Under the pieces are notes generated by a model, which saw only the letters and a program-made list of their open reading frames with translations, did not search any database and was not told the origin of the DNA. A stretch of DNA of 64,000 nt from Rickettsia tamurae (GTDB lineage: Bacteria > Pseudomonadota > Alphaproteobacteria > Rickettsiales > Rickettsiaceae), in assembly GCF_000751075.1 (NCBI RefSeq), contig NZ_CCMG01000017.1:23505-87504 (forward strand), written 5' to 3'. Position numbers and translations under genes: made by a program. This document shows positions 1 to 9,983 of this stretch, one piece after another. The number at the start of each line of letters is the position of its first letter. Position 1 is the first letter of the stretch.

Positions 1-1
1 G

Positions 2-184
2 CTTGATGGAATAGATGAGCCGCTTACAACAGTTAAATTTAAACCTACAAAACTAAATTATAATTTAGGCGGGAGTCTTTCTGTTCAATATAATATGATG
101 GAGTTTGGTATTAGATATAATTTATCCCTTGCGAAGAAATACATAGTTAATCAAGGTTCTTTAAGGCTTAAAGTGAATTTATAA
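2..184 (+). CDS. 3' end of an outer-membrane beta-barrel-like protein (partial)
   Basis: An open frame enters from the window edge and stops with TAA at 182-184. The 60 visible residues alternate polar and hydrophobic positions (for example LGGSLSVQYNMMEFGIRYNL), the pattern of amphipathic beta-strands in porin-like outer-membrane proteins. The last residues are basic/hydrophobic (LRLKVNL) and do not end in the usual terminal Phe. The start and most of the protein lie outside the window, so family assignment is an inference from strand pattern only. Confidence 0.45.
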   Translation, partial: LDGIDEPLTTVKFKPTKLNYNLGGSLSVQYNMMEFGIRYNLSLAKKYIVNQGSLRLKVNL

Positions 185-214
185 GTTATATATCGTCAAT
201 AGCAAATTACTTAT

Positions 215-235
215 CTACAACCCTGCTTTATTTTT
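215..235. repeat. 21-bp near-direct repeat, left copy (partner at 1248-1268)
   Basis: This block matches 1248-1268 at 18 of 21 positions in the same orientation, with the core aaccctgcttt identical. The two copies bracket the Rpn-family gene. The right copy encodes the last codons (KAGL, stop) of the minus-strand GTA pseudogene, and the left copy reads the same way on the minus strand. It may be a duplicated gene end or a target duplication. Confidence 0.5.
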
Positions 236-307
236 AAAACATAAATCTCAACTCTGGATTATTAAATTTTTTCTGCTATTATCCTAATATACTACTTTAA
301 ATAATAT

Positions 308-1213
308 ATGTCAGAAAAAATAAAGCATGATAAGTTTTTTCAAAAAGCTTTAGCAAATCCTTTCGTCGCTAGAGAATTTTTTAATATGCATTTGCCGCCG
401 CATATAAAAGCTTTATTTTCCCCTACTACCTTAACACTGGAAAATGATAGTTTTATAGAGCCAAGCCTTAAAGAATCTATCATGGATGTTTTATTTTCTG
501 TTAAAATTAATAACAGCGAAAGTTATTTATATCTACTACTGGAACATCAAAGTAGCTCCGATCACTTGATGGCTTTTCGCTTGTTTAAGTATATGTTAAA
601 TATCGCTGAGTGGTACTCGAATTTGTATCCTAGTTCCAAGAAATTTCCGTTTATATATCCGTTAGTATTTTTTAATGATAATCAAAAATATACTGCTTCT
701 TTAAATTTATGGGACTTATTTGAAAATAGTGAATTAGTAAAAGCTACTTGGAGCAATGATTATCAACTTATAGATTTACAAAATATACCTGATGAGAAAT
801 TAAAAGAAAATCCTTGGCTAGCTGTTTTACAGATTCTAATGAAATATGTTCACAAAACTAATTTATTTGATAAATGGCAAGAAATATCTAGTTGTTTGAC
901 AATAATTGCTAATTCTAATACCGGTGTTGATTATATAAAAAGTGCTTTGAGTTACTCTTTGACTAAAATAGATCAAACTGATAAAATAGAGTTAGAAAAT
1001 ATGCTTAAAACATGTTTAAATCCTAAAGTAGAAGAGGAGATTATGGGAAGTATTGCACATCATTGGCTTCAAGAAGGTATAGAAAAAGGCATACAAATTG
1101 GTGAAATGAAATTAGCTGAGATGGCGAAAAAAATGTTAAAGAAAAATAAGCCTTTAGATGAAATTATTGAATTTACAGGTTTAACCGAAAGAGAGATTGA
1201 GGAATTGAAATAA
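308..1213 (+). CDS. Rpn family PD-(D/E)XK nuclease / putative transposase (YhgA-like)
   Basis: Intact 301-residue protein resembling the Rpn (recombination-promoting nuclease, formerly Transposase_31/YhgA-like) family. The N-terminus has the family-typical start (HDKFFQKALANPFVAREFF), followed by a PD-(D/E)XK core: Asp near residue 60 in SIMDVLFSV, then YLLLEHQSS carrying the Glu-x-Gln pair. The C-terminal third is the usual helical tail with an EGIEKGIQIGEMKLAE stretch and ends GLTEREIEELK. Family members are DNA nucleases that stimulate RecA-independent recombination in E. coli; a role here is inferred. It stands alone, bracketed by a 21-bp near-repeat, and a relative at 40.8-41.7 kb is broken. 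It could instead be a selfish gene without a host role. Confidence 0.75.
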   Translation: MSEKIKHDKFFQKALANPFVAREFFNMHLPPHIKALFSPTTLTLENDSFIEPSLKESIMDVLFSVKINNSESYLYLLLEHQSSSDHLMAFRLFKYMLNIAEWYSNLYPSSKKFPFIYPLVFFNDNQKYTASLNLWDLFENSELVKATWSNDYQLIDLQNIPDEKLKENPWLAVLQILMKYVHKTNLFDKWQEISSCLTIIANSNTGVDYIKSALSYSLTKIDQTDKIELENMLKTCLNPKVEEEIMGSIAHHWLQEGIEKGIQIGEMKLAEMAKKMLKKNKPLDEIIEFTGLTEREIEELK

Positions 1214-1247
1214 CCGTCCGTAATTTTTTCTATTCCTTTATGCAAAC

Positions 1248-4200
1248 CTATAACCCTGCTTTGTTTTGGAAAGTAATTTCTATAGATGATAGGTTACCGA
1301 CTTTAAAATATATTTTTTTACCTTTTAATTTTTTAGCTACGGGTATGATATTAAAATTCTTTTTAAGTAAAATAAAATTTTCATGATGAAGATGAGAGTG
1401 AATTAAGTTTTGCGTTGCAAATTCGCCTTTAACTATTTCGCTTATTTTATAAGTATCGGTATCTAATTTTTCCCATCTTTTGAATTTTATAATTTCTAGA
1501 CCGAAAGCTGCCAAATTCCAATCATAATTAACTAGCGTTTCAAAATTTTTACAATTAATAGTAATATTATCAGAAGCAAAACCCACTACGCTTCCTATGA
1601 AAGTTCGATTAGTTAAATTTGCTATTTTGGTATAATCTCTGCCGTTTGTAGATACATATAAGGCTTATTAATATTACTTTGTAAATAAACGGCTAGATAA
1701 GGCTGATCATTTCCCTCTACTATATTAAAAGGTAAGTCAAGTATAATACATTTAGCCTGTTCATTTACGGTTTTCTCAAAACCGGATAAAATATTTGCAG
1801 CAGGCAAATAATAAGAAGATAAATTATCTATAACGCCTGTAACATAAGAAGTTAGAGAAAGTAGTTGTATATTTACTATTCTAATTTGGGATTTAAGTTT
1901 GTTATAATGAAGTATTAAAAAATCTCCTGGTTTGAATCCATGAAAGATTGCTGGTATTAGGAATTTAATTACTTTGCTCTCAATAGAAGCATTTTTTAAA
2001 ATTAATCTCTATTTCGGGTAGTGATAAGATAATAGGGATTTTGACGTTAAGGGTTGGACTATTTGAACCTGCTTCATTACTTATGTAACAATAGGAATTA
2101 GTATAATTATAAACCTATCGATAAAATTAATACTAAGTTTGCTAATAATATTTTCTTCAGGTATTTCCGTTTGCTTTAAATAACTATTATCTGAAATTTT
2201 TATTAAGTTCTCACTGCTTAGATACTCTAAATTACCTGCTCCTCGCTTCAGAAATTTAATTTTTTCACATTCGCTTGCTATCATATCAAGAAAGTAAAAT
2301 ATTCTTAGAGAATTAATAACATCTATTGTAGATAAAATTTTATTCAAAATAAAACCGTCTACCACTTCGTCAATAGTAGAAATATCGATTTTTTGTAGGT
2401 CAATACCGCTTCTAGCAGATAGCTCAAGGATTATCTCGGCAAGACTACAAGCTCCGAACTTACCGTTAACCCAATGTCCTTTTTCCCATAAATGATTATC
2501 GCTCCAAATATTACCGTGTGGCCATATGCAGGGTAGGGGCGTGCATCCCAAGTCCATAAAAACATTTCTTCTATATATTCTTGCATTTGCCAATATTCTA
2601 TAAATCCTTTAATAGCCGTGCGTTGTACAGAGAAATCCATACCTGCCGAGGAATATTTAGGGCTACCGCCATTCGTGCATTTAGGATCAAAGAAAACGTT
2701 TGGCTGATTTGGAGCTTTATTTATTGACGGAAATCCAAACTCGGTAAACCATATTTTTTCATTTTCGGCTCCCAAGCCGTTCGATTTCCATCAGGATTAT
2801 AATGATGGTTTTCCCACCAATACCCTATATTCTTCCAAGCATAAGCAGCAGATAGAGGCTGTTTATTACCGTTACCGTCTAAATAATAATCATACCCTTC
2901 GTCTGAACGGCAACCTTTCATAATTTCTTCTTTAGTTATCTGAGAACTTAAAGAACTAGTTAAAGGGAAATAAGCATCTATACCTACAAAATCGATATAA
3001 GGGGAGGCAAATAACGGATCTAGATTATACCAGCCACCGCTAGTGTGATGATATTCCGACCAATCGGCAGCATAAGTAACTTGTACATTACTTCCTACTA
3101 TTTTTTTACTAAATGTGCAAGATTACAAAGCTCGTTTACTGCCGGAAAATTATTGGCTGCATCTTTTATAGAAGTTATGCCGATCAGCTCCGAGCCGATT
3201 ATAAAGGCATCGACATAATCTTTAACAAGTTGTGCGTAGTGCAGGATGAAATTATTATAACCGTCCGCTTTATGAAAAAATTGCTTACTGCATTTGCAGA
3301 ACCTGTTACATGTTCACGCCACGGTTTATCTGATAAATCCATGAAAAACATTGGATAAAACATAATTTTTAAATTACGTCTTTTTAACTCGGTTAAGTAA
3401 CGCACTAAACTAGCATCATTAATCGTGCCGCCGTAATGAGGGTTGTCACGCTCATCTTTAGAGATAATTTTAGCATTCTCTCTATTATAACTACCGACTT
3501 GCCAAGTGCATGAATATGAGGTTAGAGGGTCGTTAAACTCTATAGCCGGTTTTATGCTGCAATAGCCTATATCTAAACTATCGCCGAACCAAGAAACTAC
3601 AGGTGCTATCTATTTAATATTAGGGCAGGTGTTTTGTAGCTGATTAAGACTAAATACGCTATCTGCAATATTATAATGATTATGGGAGTTAATGGCCTCA
3701 TGGCTTATGACACCGCCGTAAGAACTTTCTTGAGTTTTATATTGAACTTCCGTATCGTAAACAAATTCCCCTGATCCCGGGATCATGTTAATGCTAAAAT
3801 TTTCAACTTTTGCATAATTACTCGGTAAATAAATATTTGGTTTTCTTGTTACCTCAAATGAGAAATTTGGAATAATATTGCCGAAATCTTCTAAAGGTAA
3901 TTCTTCAAATACTATATAGCTAAGTGACCTAAAAGCAGGAGTTTTACCGCTACCTAAGTTGGTTTCAATTAAAGGATCAGGTAATTGCATTTCTGATCCT
4001 TTATATAATCTAAAATTATACTTACCTAAATTTATAACTTCATCACCCGCCCATACTCTATTAATTTCAGTAATTTCTCCCTCACAAATCCTAACTGCAA
4101 AAGAAAAGAAATAGCTATATTCAGTGAAATTAGTAACGGATTTTAAGTTATGAAAATAAGGGAAATATTCTTTATGACGGGTACTATTTGCGACTTCTTT

Positions 4201-4345
4201 TATTGTGTCTGCCCAAATTATTTTTCCGTTAACTCTTGCAGTACCGAAAATTAGAGGTATAGCTTCGCCATAATATGCCGCCGCCAAATGTATTTCCAAC
4301 AGTACCACCAAGCGAACTAAAAAAACTTCCAAACATATTTACCAT
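1248..4345 (-). pseudogene. Decayed gene-transfer-agent host-specificity protein (GTA TIM-barrel / phage tail, RcGTA orf15-like)
   Basis: Remnant of a roughly 1000-codon tail/baseplate gene. ATG at 4345 begins MVNMFGSFFSSLGG, then a deletion or frameshift near 4275 switches frame to YYGEAIPLIFGTARVNGKII, the typical N-terminal region of these proteins. The GTA TIM-barrel-like domain is readable in pieces: FYPMFFMDLSDKPW near 3370, DAFIIGSELIGITSIKDAA near 3190 (another frame), and IWFTEFGFPSINKAPNQPN near 2740. The tail ends KAGL at 1248. At least six frame changes and internal stops separate these pieces. In Rhodobacter the intact protein forms the tip of the GTA tail; Rickettsia species keep scattered GTA genes. 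It is non-functional here. Confidence 0.82.
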
Positions 4346-4398
4346 ATTATAGTTTAATATGGATTGATATTAGCAGTATGATGTAGTATATAACAATT

Positions 4399-4476
4399 GT
4401 CATACCGTGGCTTGACCACGGTATCCAGTCTTTTTAATTTTTTTATGGACCCCGTGGTCAAGCCATGGGGTGACAC
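4399..4476. repeat. Palindromic element, family A (compound hairpin)
   Basis: Two hairpins, ataccgtggcttgaccacgg and ccccgtggtcaagcc..gggg, face each other across a T-rich centre. This is the short form of a compound palindrome found at least nine times in the window. It lies between the GTA pseudogene and the first DUF2608 gene and could act as a transcription stop (inference). Confidence 0.75.
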
Positions 4477-4502
4477 GCTGCCTTTAAAAAACGGAACCAT
4501 AA

Positions 4503-5381
4503 ATGTTTAAAAAATATATATTTATTCTAATATTATTTATTACGTCTATAGCTTGTGCAGAGATTATCGAAGTAGATAACTTAGATAAAATAAAACAAGA
4601 TTTTAAAGAAAATTATAATAAAAATTATGTACCTCAGGATTTATTAGTAGTAACGGTTTTAGATAAATTTTTGTTTAAATCTTTAGTGGCTAATGGTGAA
4701 CAAATTGATAAAGATATTTATCTTACACTAATTCCTCTTTTGCGTAATATTAATAAAAATCCAAAAGCTATTTATATAAATCAATTGATTTTAACTAATG
4801 ATAGTTATAAGAAAGAATTACAAGAATCTGATTTTCCAAATTTTGTAAATGAAATGAGTAATAGTAAAATCCCTATAATAGCAGTAAATGATGGCTTTAC
4901 CGGTAATTTTAATAATATTCCTAAATTTGAAATATGGTTTGCCGATTATTTAAAGAAAAATTTCGATATTGATTTTTCAAATAGTTTTCCAAACAATAAT
5001 TATATTATTTTTAATAATTTAGACAGTTTTGCTAATACTTATCCGGTATTTTATAAGGGTATATTGACGAGTAATAATATATCGGAAGCGGAAATGATGA
5101 TCAATTTCCTTGTTCAAATGAATTTTATACCGAAATGCTTTATAATGATTAGTAGTAGCATAGAATTGCTAAACTCAATGGAATTTCAACTTAGTAGTTA
5201 TAGTTCTAATATATTATTTATTGGTTATCATTATAAAAATACCCCGGAAAATAAAGATGCTGCATATTATAATAAAACCATTGGTGATTTAATACCTCAA
5301 ATAAATAAGCTAAAAAGAAATAATCCACCTTTAAAGAATAATAATGTGAAAGGTAAAAATCCTTATGACACGAATAAATAA
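4503..5381 (+). CDS. Exported DUF2608 (HAD-like) protein, first of a tandem pair
   Basis: 292 residues with an N-terminal signal peptide (FKKYIFILILFITSIACAE), so it is exported. The rest resembles DUF2608, a HAD-superfamily-related family common in Rickettsia. In the position of HAD motif I (DxDxT) it reads TVLDKF: the first Asp, the phosphoryl nucleophile in active HAD enzymes, is replaced by Val52, while Asp54 remains. The Thr of the motif is also lost. It overlaps the next gene by 17 bp in another frame, which suggests a transcript shared with its paralogue. Function unknown; loss of the nucleophile argues against classical phosphatase activity. Confidence 0.6.
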   Translation: MFKKYIFILILFITSIACAEIIEVDNLDKIKQDFKENYNKNYVPQDLLVVTVLDKFLFKSLVANGEQIDKDIYLTLIPLLRNINKNPKAIYINQLILTNDSYKKELQESDFPNFVNEMSNSKIPIIAVNDGFTGNFNNIPKFEIWFADYLKKNFDIDFSNSFPNNNYIIFNNLDSFANTYPVFYKGILTSNNISEAEMMINFLVQMNFIPKCFIMISSSIELLNSMEFQLSSYSSNILFIGYHYKNTPENKDAAYYNKTIGDLIPQINKLKRNNPPLKNNNVKGKNPYDTNK

Positions 5382-6195
5382 AGTTTTATTGAGTTTACTT
5401 TGCTTAGTTATTTCGTATGCGGGCGCGGGCTACGGTCAAATTATTCCTACTTACTCCGTAGATTCAGTAACAATGAAAAATTTATTACCGAAGATAGATG
5501 CAGATACGCTGGTACTTATAAATATAGATAATACTATTATAACCCCGAAGTCCAAATTATTTCGATATCAGGATAATTCTTATATAAATTTTACTAAATA
5601 TTTATATAGTCTTGCAGCGGATAACGCATCAGTTAATAAAACTATTGCAAAATTGATAGTGCAGCGTCAAATGATGCTTGTTGAATCTAAGTGGGTAGAT
5701 TTAATTAATAAGATGAAACAGCAAGGTGCAACAGTTTTAGGTCTTCAAGAAATAACGGCTCCATGTAATTTAATTGAAAATTATGAAGGATGGTTATATA
5801 CCTTACTTTACGGACTCAATATTAATTTTACTAATAAGGTTAATGATAAAGATGTATTTAGATTTAATCCAAGCGATGCTGGAGCTCCTATTTTTTATTT
5901 AGGTATAATATTTACCGGTAATATAAATAGAGTAAAAACTCTTATAGAGTTCTTAAAAATTATACCAAAACAACCTAAAAAAATAGTAATTTTTGCAAAT
6001 AATAAAAAAGATTTAGAAAATATGGACTCTTATTTAAGTATGGTTGATATAGGGTATTATGGAATTGAATATTTGGGATGGCAAATGTTACCGGGGTCAC
6101 CTGATCATCAAATCGCTGAGTTGCAGCAATCTACGTTTTTAAATACCGGTCAGTGGTTAGAAGATGATACAGCTGCAAAGATGTTAAATAAATAA
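5365..6195 (+). CDS. Exported DUF2608 (HAD-like) protein, second of the tandem pair
   Basis: 276 residues with a signal peptide (KVLLSLLCLVISYAGAGYG). The HAD motif I region reads LINIDNTIITPKS: Asn53 replaces the nucleophilic Asp, while Asp55 and Thr57 are kept. A third, broken copy at 45.4 kb reads GVDDTIITPKS in the same place, so the lost first Asp is shared by all three copies here. A later segment with IVIFANNKKDLENM resembles the HAD motif III/IV area seen in the third copy as FIVFVDDRTKHVE. It starts inside the end of its paralogue and is followed after 2 bp by the cysQ remnant. Function unknown. Confidence 0.65.
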   Translation: MTRINKVLLSLLCLVISYAGAGYGQIIPTYSVDSVTMKNLLPKIDADTLVLINIDNTIITPKSKLFRYQDNSYINFTKYLYSLAADNASVNKTIAKLIVQRQMMLVESKWVDLINKMKQQGATVLGLQEITAPCNLIENYEGWLYTLLYGLNINFTNKVNDKDVFRFNPSDAGAPIFYLGIIFTGNINRVKTLIEFLKIIPKQPKKIVIFANNKKDLENMDSYLSMVDIGYYGIEYLGWQMLPGSPDHQIAELQQSTFLNTGQWLEDDTAAKMLNK

Positions 6196-6197
6196 TT

Positions 6198-6931
6198 ATG
6201 AATGACAATTTAATTAATGCTTTAAAAGATTTAATTATTAATACCGGTAAGGTTGCATTAGATATAAAAAAGGCAGGAATATTGACTGATACTAAATCAG
6301 ATGGGTCAGTAGTCACTAATGCCGATAAGGAAATTAGTAAAATAATTTATCAAACTCTACAAACCTTAACTTCTCAAATAGCTATAGTATGTGAAGAGCA
6401 GTCGCTACCTATATTAAGCAGTGATACTTTTTGGTTAATTGATCCTATTGACGGGACACGGAGCTATGTAAACGGTAAAAGTACATATACGGTAAATATA
6501 GGGCTTATTGAAAACGATTTTCCAACCATCGGCTTGATATACACCCTGAAACAGCAAAACTATATTATACCGATGTAAACGGTCGGTTAAAAATCGAACA
6601 GAATTCTAAAGAAATATTTGTTAATCATGAATCTAAACATGAAGAGCTTAACGCGGTAATAGGTTTTTATAATTCAAATAAAGCTACTAAAGAATTTTTA
6701 AGTAAATATTCATTCGGTCAAATAAATGCAATAGGCAGTTCAATTAAACTATGCTTAATTGCTGAAGGAGCAGCTGATATATATCCAAAATTCGGTCAAA
6801 CTATGGAATGGGACATAGCGGCAGGTCATAAAGCCGGCGGCGGTAATATTTTAGATACGCATGGATAAGAAATTACTTACTGTAAAGAAAATTTCGCTAA
6901 TCCTAATTTTTTCGCCTGTAGTAAATATTGA
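6198..6931 (+). pseudogene. cysQ: cysQ-like 3'(2'),5'-bisphosphate nucleotidase, broken by a 1-bp deletion and a nonsense codon
   Basis: The N-terminal 115 codons are a good inositol-monophosphatase-family protein with the metal-binding motif WLIDPIDGTRSY. At 6540-6541 one base appears to be missing: GLIY runs into a wrong frame that stops at 6576-6578, while the correct continuation HPETAKLYYTDVNG lies in another frame. That second part keeps the C-terminal family motif MEWDIAAGHKAGGG, then meets TAA at 6866-6868 where the reading EITYCKENFANPNFF continues in frame to TGA at 6929-6931. The intact parent would have about 244 residues and degrade phosphoadenosine phosphate. Confidence 0.85.
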
Positions 6932-6950
6932 TTGGAAAGGGAGGTAAAAA

Positions 6951-7051
6951 TGTCATCCCGCGACTTGATCGCGGGATCTAGTTAAAAATACTAAAATTAT
7001 TAGTGTTCTTAGTTGTTTTTCTGGATACCGTGGTCAAGCCACGGTATGACA
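6951..7051. repeat. Palindromic element, family A
   Basis: Full compound palindrome: left hairpin catcccgcgacttgatcgcggg, a central inverted repeat (aatactaa / ttagtgtt), and right hairpin ataccgtggtcaagccacggtat. It sits between the converging cysQ remnant and mutS, followed by the tail tttttcgatccacgcag that often accompanies this family. Confidence 0.8.
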
Positions 7052-7094
7052 TCGAACGCGTTTTTCGATCCACGCAGACACTGCCAAACTCGCA

Positions 7095-9755
7095 TCAAAC
7101 CAACTTCTTTAACTCATAAATTAACTCAAGTGCTTCTTTAGGGGATAGTTTATCAGGATCTATAGTTTTAAATTTTTCATCTAATTTGCTGCTTATAGTA
7201 GTTTTATTAGGCTCAAGATTGAACAAACTCAAATTATTTGATTCCGTCGATAAGATATTTTTTCCTTTACCTGTAGAAGTTTTTTCAAATTTAAGCAGAA
7301 TCTGCTCAGCTCTGTTTATAACACTCGCAGGAAGACCGGCAAGAGCCGCAACATGAAGACCGTAAGACCTATCGGTAGCACCTGATATAATATTATGTAA
7401 AAATAGAATATCTTTACCTGACTCCTCAATAGCAATAGTATAATTTTGCAAAGCCGGCAGGAAATTAATCATAACGGTTAGCTCATGATAGTGCGTTGCA
7501 AATAAACAGCGACATTTTAGCTTATCATGGATATATTCAAGCACCGACCATGCTATAGATACCCCGTCATAAGTGGATGTTCCTCTACCTACCTCATCAA
7601 GTATGATTAGTGAGTTTTTTGTAGATTGGGCAAGAATCGCTGAGGTTTCAAGCATCTCTGCCATAAAGGTCGATTGTCCCTTAATTAAGTCATCGGCAGC
7701 ACCTATTCGGCTAAATATTTTGTCGACTACTCCTATTTTAGCACTTTTCGCCGGTACAAACGAACCTATTTGAGCAATGATTGCAATAATGGCGTTTTGA
7801 CGTAAAAAAGTACTTTTACCTGCCATATTAGGACCGGTAATTAACCAAATACGCTCAAGCTCCGATAAATGACAATCATTATATACAAAGCTTTTGCTTT
7901 CTTGCTGTAGTGCTTTCTCTACTACAGGATGCCGTCCTTTAACGATGTCAAAGCTTAAATCATCGGTAAATTCAGCCTTAACATAATCATATTCATCAGC
8001 GATGTAAGCAAAATTACAAAATACGTCAAGTCCGCTTAAAGAGCTTGCAAGTATTCGTAAATAGGAAGCTTTTTCAATTACTTGGCTACAAATATCCGCA
8101 TATAATTCTTTTTCTAAACTTATTACTAAGGTTTTGGCATTGACTAAGTCGCTTTCAAGCTTTTGTAATTCGGCAGTAGTGTAACGGACATTATTAACTG
8201 TGGTTTGACGGTGAATAAATTTGGAATCGGTGATTTTATTGACATTTTTAGCAGTTATATCGATAAAAAGCCCTATAACATTATTATGGGATATTTTTAA
8301 ACTGTCTATTCCCGTTTCTTTGCGATATTGCTCTTTTAGCTTTTCAATATGTAATTTTCCGTTATTAATTAAATCATGTAATTGTGCTACTTTCGGATGA
8401 TATTCATGTTTTATTATACCCCCTTCATTTAAATTATTCGGTGCATTTTCCCGTATTGTTTCATCTATTAAATTATATAACTCTTCATTACCTGACAGTG
8501 GCTTAATAATTTTTTCAATAAAATCAGGCAAATTAAAACCGTAAGCATCAAAAAATACTCCTTTAATAATCGTTGCAGTTTCCAAGGTATATTTAATACT
8601 AAGTAAATCACGACCCGAACTTCTGTTCATCATAATACGGGTTAAGCAGCGTTCTATATCACTAGTTTTTTTTAGAAGTTCTCTAGTTCTTTTTACTATT
8701 TCTAAGTTGGAATAAAAGAACTCGGTAATATTTAAACGATGATTTATTTTAGCAATGTCGGTTAAAGGACTTGAAAGAAAATTATATAGTAAACGTCCGC
8801 CTTGTTTAGTAACCGTATGATTAAGGGTGCTTAGTAAACTTCCTTTCGAGCCGCCTTGTGAGTTTGTTACAATTTCAAGATTGCGTCTAGTTGCAAAATC
8901 AATAGTCATATAGCTATGAAAATTGATAATTCTAGGGATTGGCAAACGAGGAATATTTTGTTTTTGCGTTAACGATAAATATTCTAAAATGCTACCTATG
9001 GCACAAATTTGACTGCTAGATACTTCTCCAACTCCTTTAATATCTTTCATTTTATAAAAATCTAAAATAATTTTTTCACATTTATTAACTGCAAAAAAAC
9101 TATCGACTTGATAGGTAATACGAAAATTTAATTGTTTAAAAATACTATCCGCAAGATTAGAAGATCTTAGATTTTCGCTAAGTAAAATTTCACGAGGTTT
9201 TAAACGGGCAAGTTCATTAAGAATTTCGGCTTCCGGTACATTAACTACAAAAATTTCGGAAGTAGAAAGATCAACATAACAAAGGCTAGCCGTTTCTTTA
9301 TTTTTTGGTATTACGAGACTTGCTAAATAATTAGGTTCTGCTGAAGCAATTAGATTTTCTTCAATTATAGTTCCTGGAGTTATAATACGTGTGACGTCTC
9401 TAGTAACTACCGCTTTATAACCGCCTCTATTCTTTGCTTCTTCAGGTGTTTCTAGTTGATCACAAATAGCAACCTTATAATTTTCTTCAATTAACTTAGT
9501 TAAATAATTCTCAAGAGCATGATAAGGTACTCCGCACATCGCAATTTCTTCTTCGCCGTTTTTGCCTCGCTTTGTTAAAGCAATGCCAAGTACATTGCTT
9601 GCTAGAATTGCATCTTCATAGAACATCTCATAAAAATCACCCATTCTAAATAATAATAAACAATCTAAATGAGCAAATTTAATGTCTAGATATTGCTGCA
9701 TCATTTTCGTTGCAACATCGTAATTATATTTTTGTTTAAACTCTTGAAGATTCAT
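7095..9755 (-). CDS. mutS: DNA mismatch repair protein MutS
   Basis: 886 residues counted from the ATG at 9755; a TTG nine bases upstream is also in frame but is the weaker choice. The mismatch-recognition motif GDFYEMF is at about residues 39-45 (Phe41, Glu43). The ATPase has Walker A GPNMAGKST near residue 638, Walker B LIILDEVGRGTSTYDG near 715, and the downstream ATHYHEL. Full-length core, clamp and C-terminal helix-turn-helix regions appear present. It recognises mismatches as a dimer and recruits MutL. No partner gene is adjacent; it stands alone between palindromic elements. Confidence 0.97.
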   Translation of the reverse strand: MNLQEFKQKYNYDVATKMMQQYLDIKFAHLDCLLLFRMGDFYEMFYEDAILASNVLGIALTKRGKNGEEEIAMCGVPYHALENYLTKLIEENYKVAICDQLETPEEAKNRGGYKAVVTRDVTRIITPGTIIEENLIASAEPNYLASLVIPKNKETASLCYVDLSTSEIFVVNVPEAEILNELARLKPREILLSENLRSSNLADSIFKQLNFRITYQVDSFFAVNKCEKIILDFYKMKDIKGVGEVSSSQICAIGSILEYLSLTQKQNIPRLPIPRIINFHSYMTIDFATRRNLEIVTNSQGGSKGSLLSTLNHTVTKQGGRLLYNFLSSPLTDIAKINHRLNITEFFYSNLEIVKRTRELLKKTSDIERCLTRIMMNRSSGRDLLSIKYTLETATIIKGVFFDAYGFNLPDFIEKIIKPLSGNEELYNLIDETIRENAPNNLNEGGIIKHEYHPKVAQLHDLINNGKLHIEKLKEQYRKETGIDSLKISHNNVIGLFIDITAKNVNKITDSKFIHRQTTVNNVRYTTAELQKLESDLVNAKTLVISLEKELYADICSQVIEKASYLRILASSLSGLDVFCNFAYIADEYDYVKAEFTDDLSFDIVKGRHPVVEKALQQESKSFVYNDCHLSELERIWLITGPNMAGKSTFLRQNAIIAIIAQIGSFVPAKSAKIGVVDKIFSRIGAADDLIKGQSTFMAEMLETSAILAQSTKNSLIILDEVGRGTSTYDGVSIAWSVLEYIHDKLKCRCLFATHYHELTVMINFLPALQNYTIAIEESGKDILFLHNIISGATDRSYGLHVAALAGLPASVINRAEQILLKFEKTSTGKGKNILSTESNNLSLFNLEPNKTTISSKLDEKFKTIDPDKLSPKEALELIYELKKLV

Positions 9756-9818
9756 ATTAAGCAAACTTATATATTAGTTTATCAGATATAGGCTTTAGCG
9801 TAGACCAGTTTCCTAATT

Positions 9819-9918
9819 GTTATACCGTGGCTTGATCACGGGATCCAGTTAAAAATACTAAAATTATTAGTATTTTTTATTGTTTTTATGGACCCCGTGG
9901 TCAAGCTACGGTATGACA
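9819..9918. repeat. Palindromic element, family A
   Basis: Left hairpin accgtggcttgatcacgg, central AT palindrome tactaaaattattagta, right hairpin ccccgtggtcaagctacgg. It occupies the gap between mutS and rpiB and is followed by the usual tail (atccatgcaacaatgccc..ctcgcaatgacg), which is half of a family B hairpin. Confidence 0.8.
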
Positions 9919-9983
9919 CCGAGTGCTTTTTTATATCCATGCAACAATGCCCGCTCGCAATGACGACGTCTATCTATATAAAA

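Noticed and set aside
308..1213. Rpn gene considered as part of a complete insertion sequence
   Set aside because: No terminal inverted repeats found at its ends; only the 21-bp near-direct repeat, which has another possible origin.
3113..3358. Plus-strand frame inside the GTA pseudogene
   Set aside because: Antisense of readable TIM-barrel coding sequence.
7573..7773. Plus-strand frame within mutS
   Set aside because: Antisense of the conserved ATPase region; no independent support.
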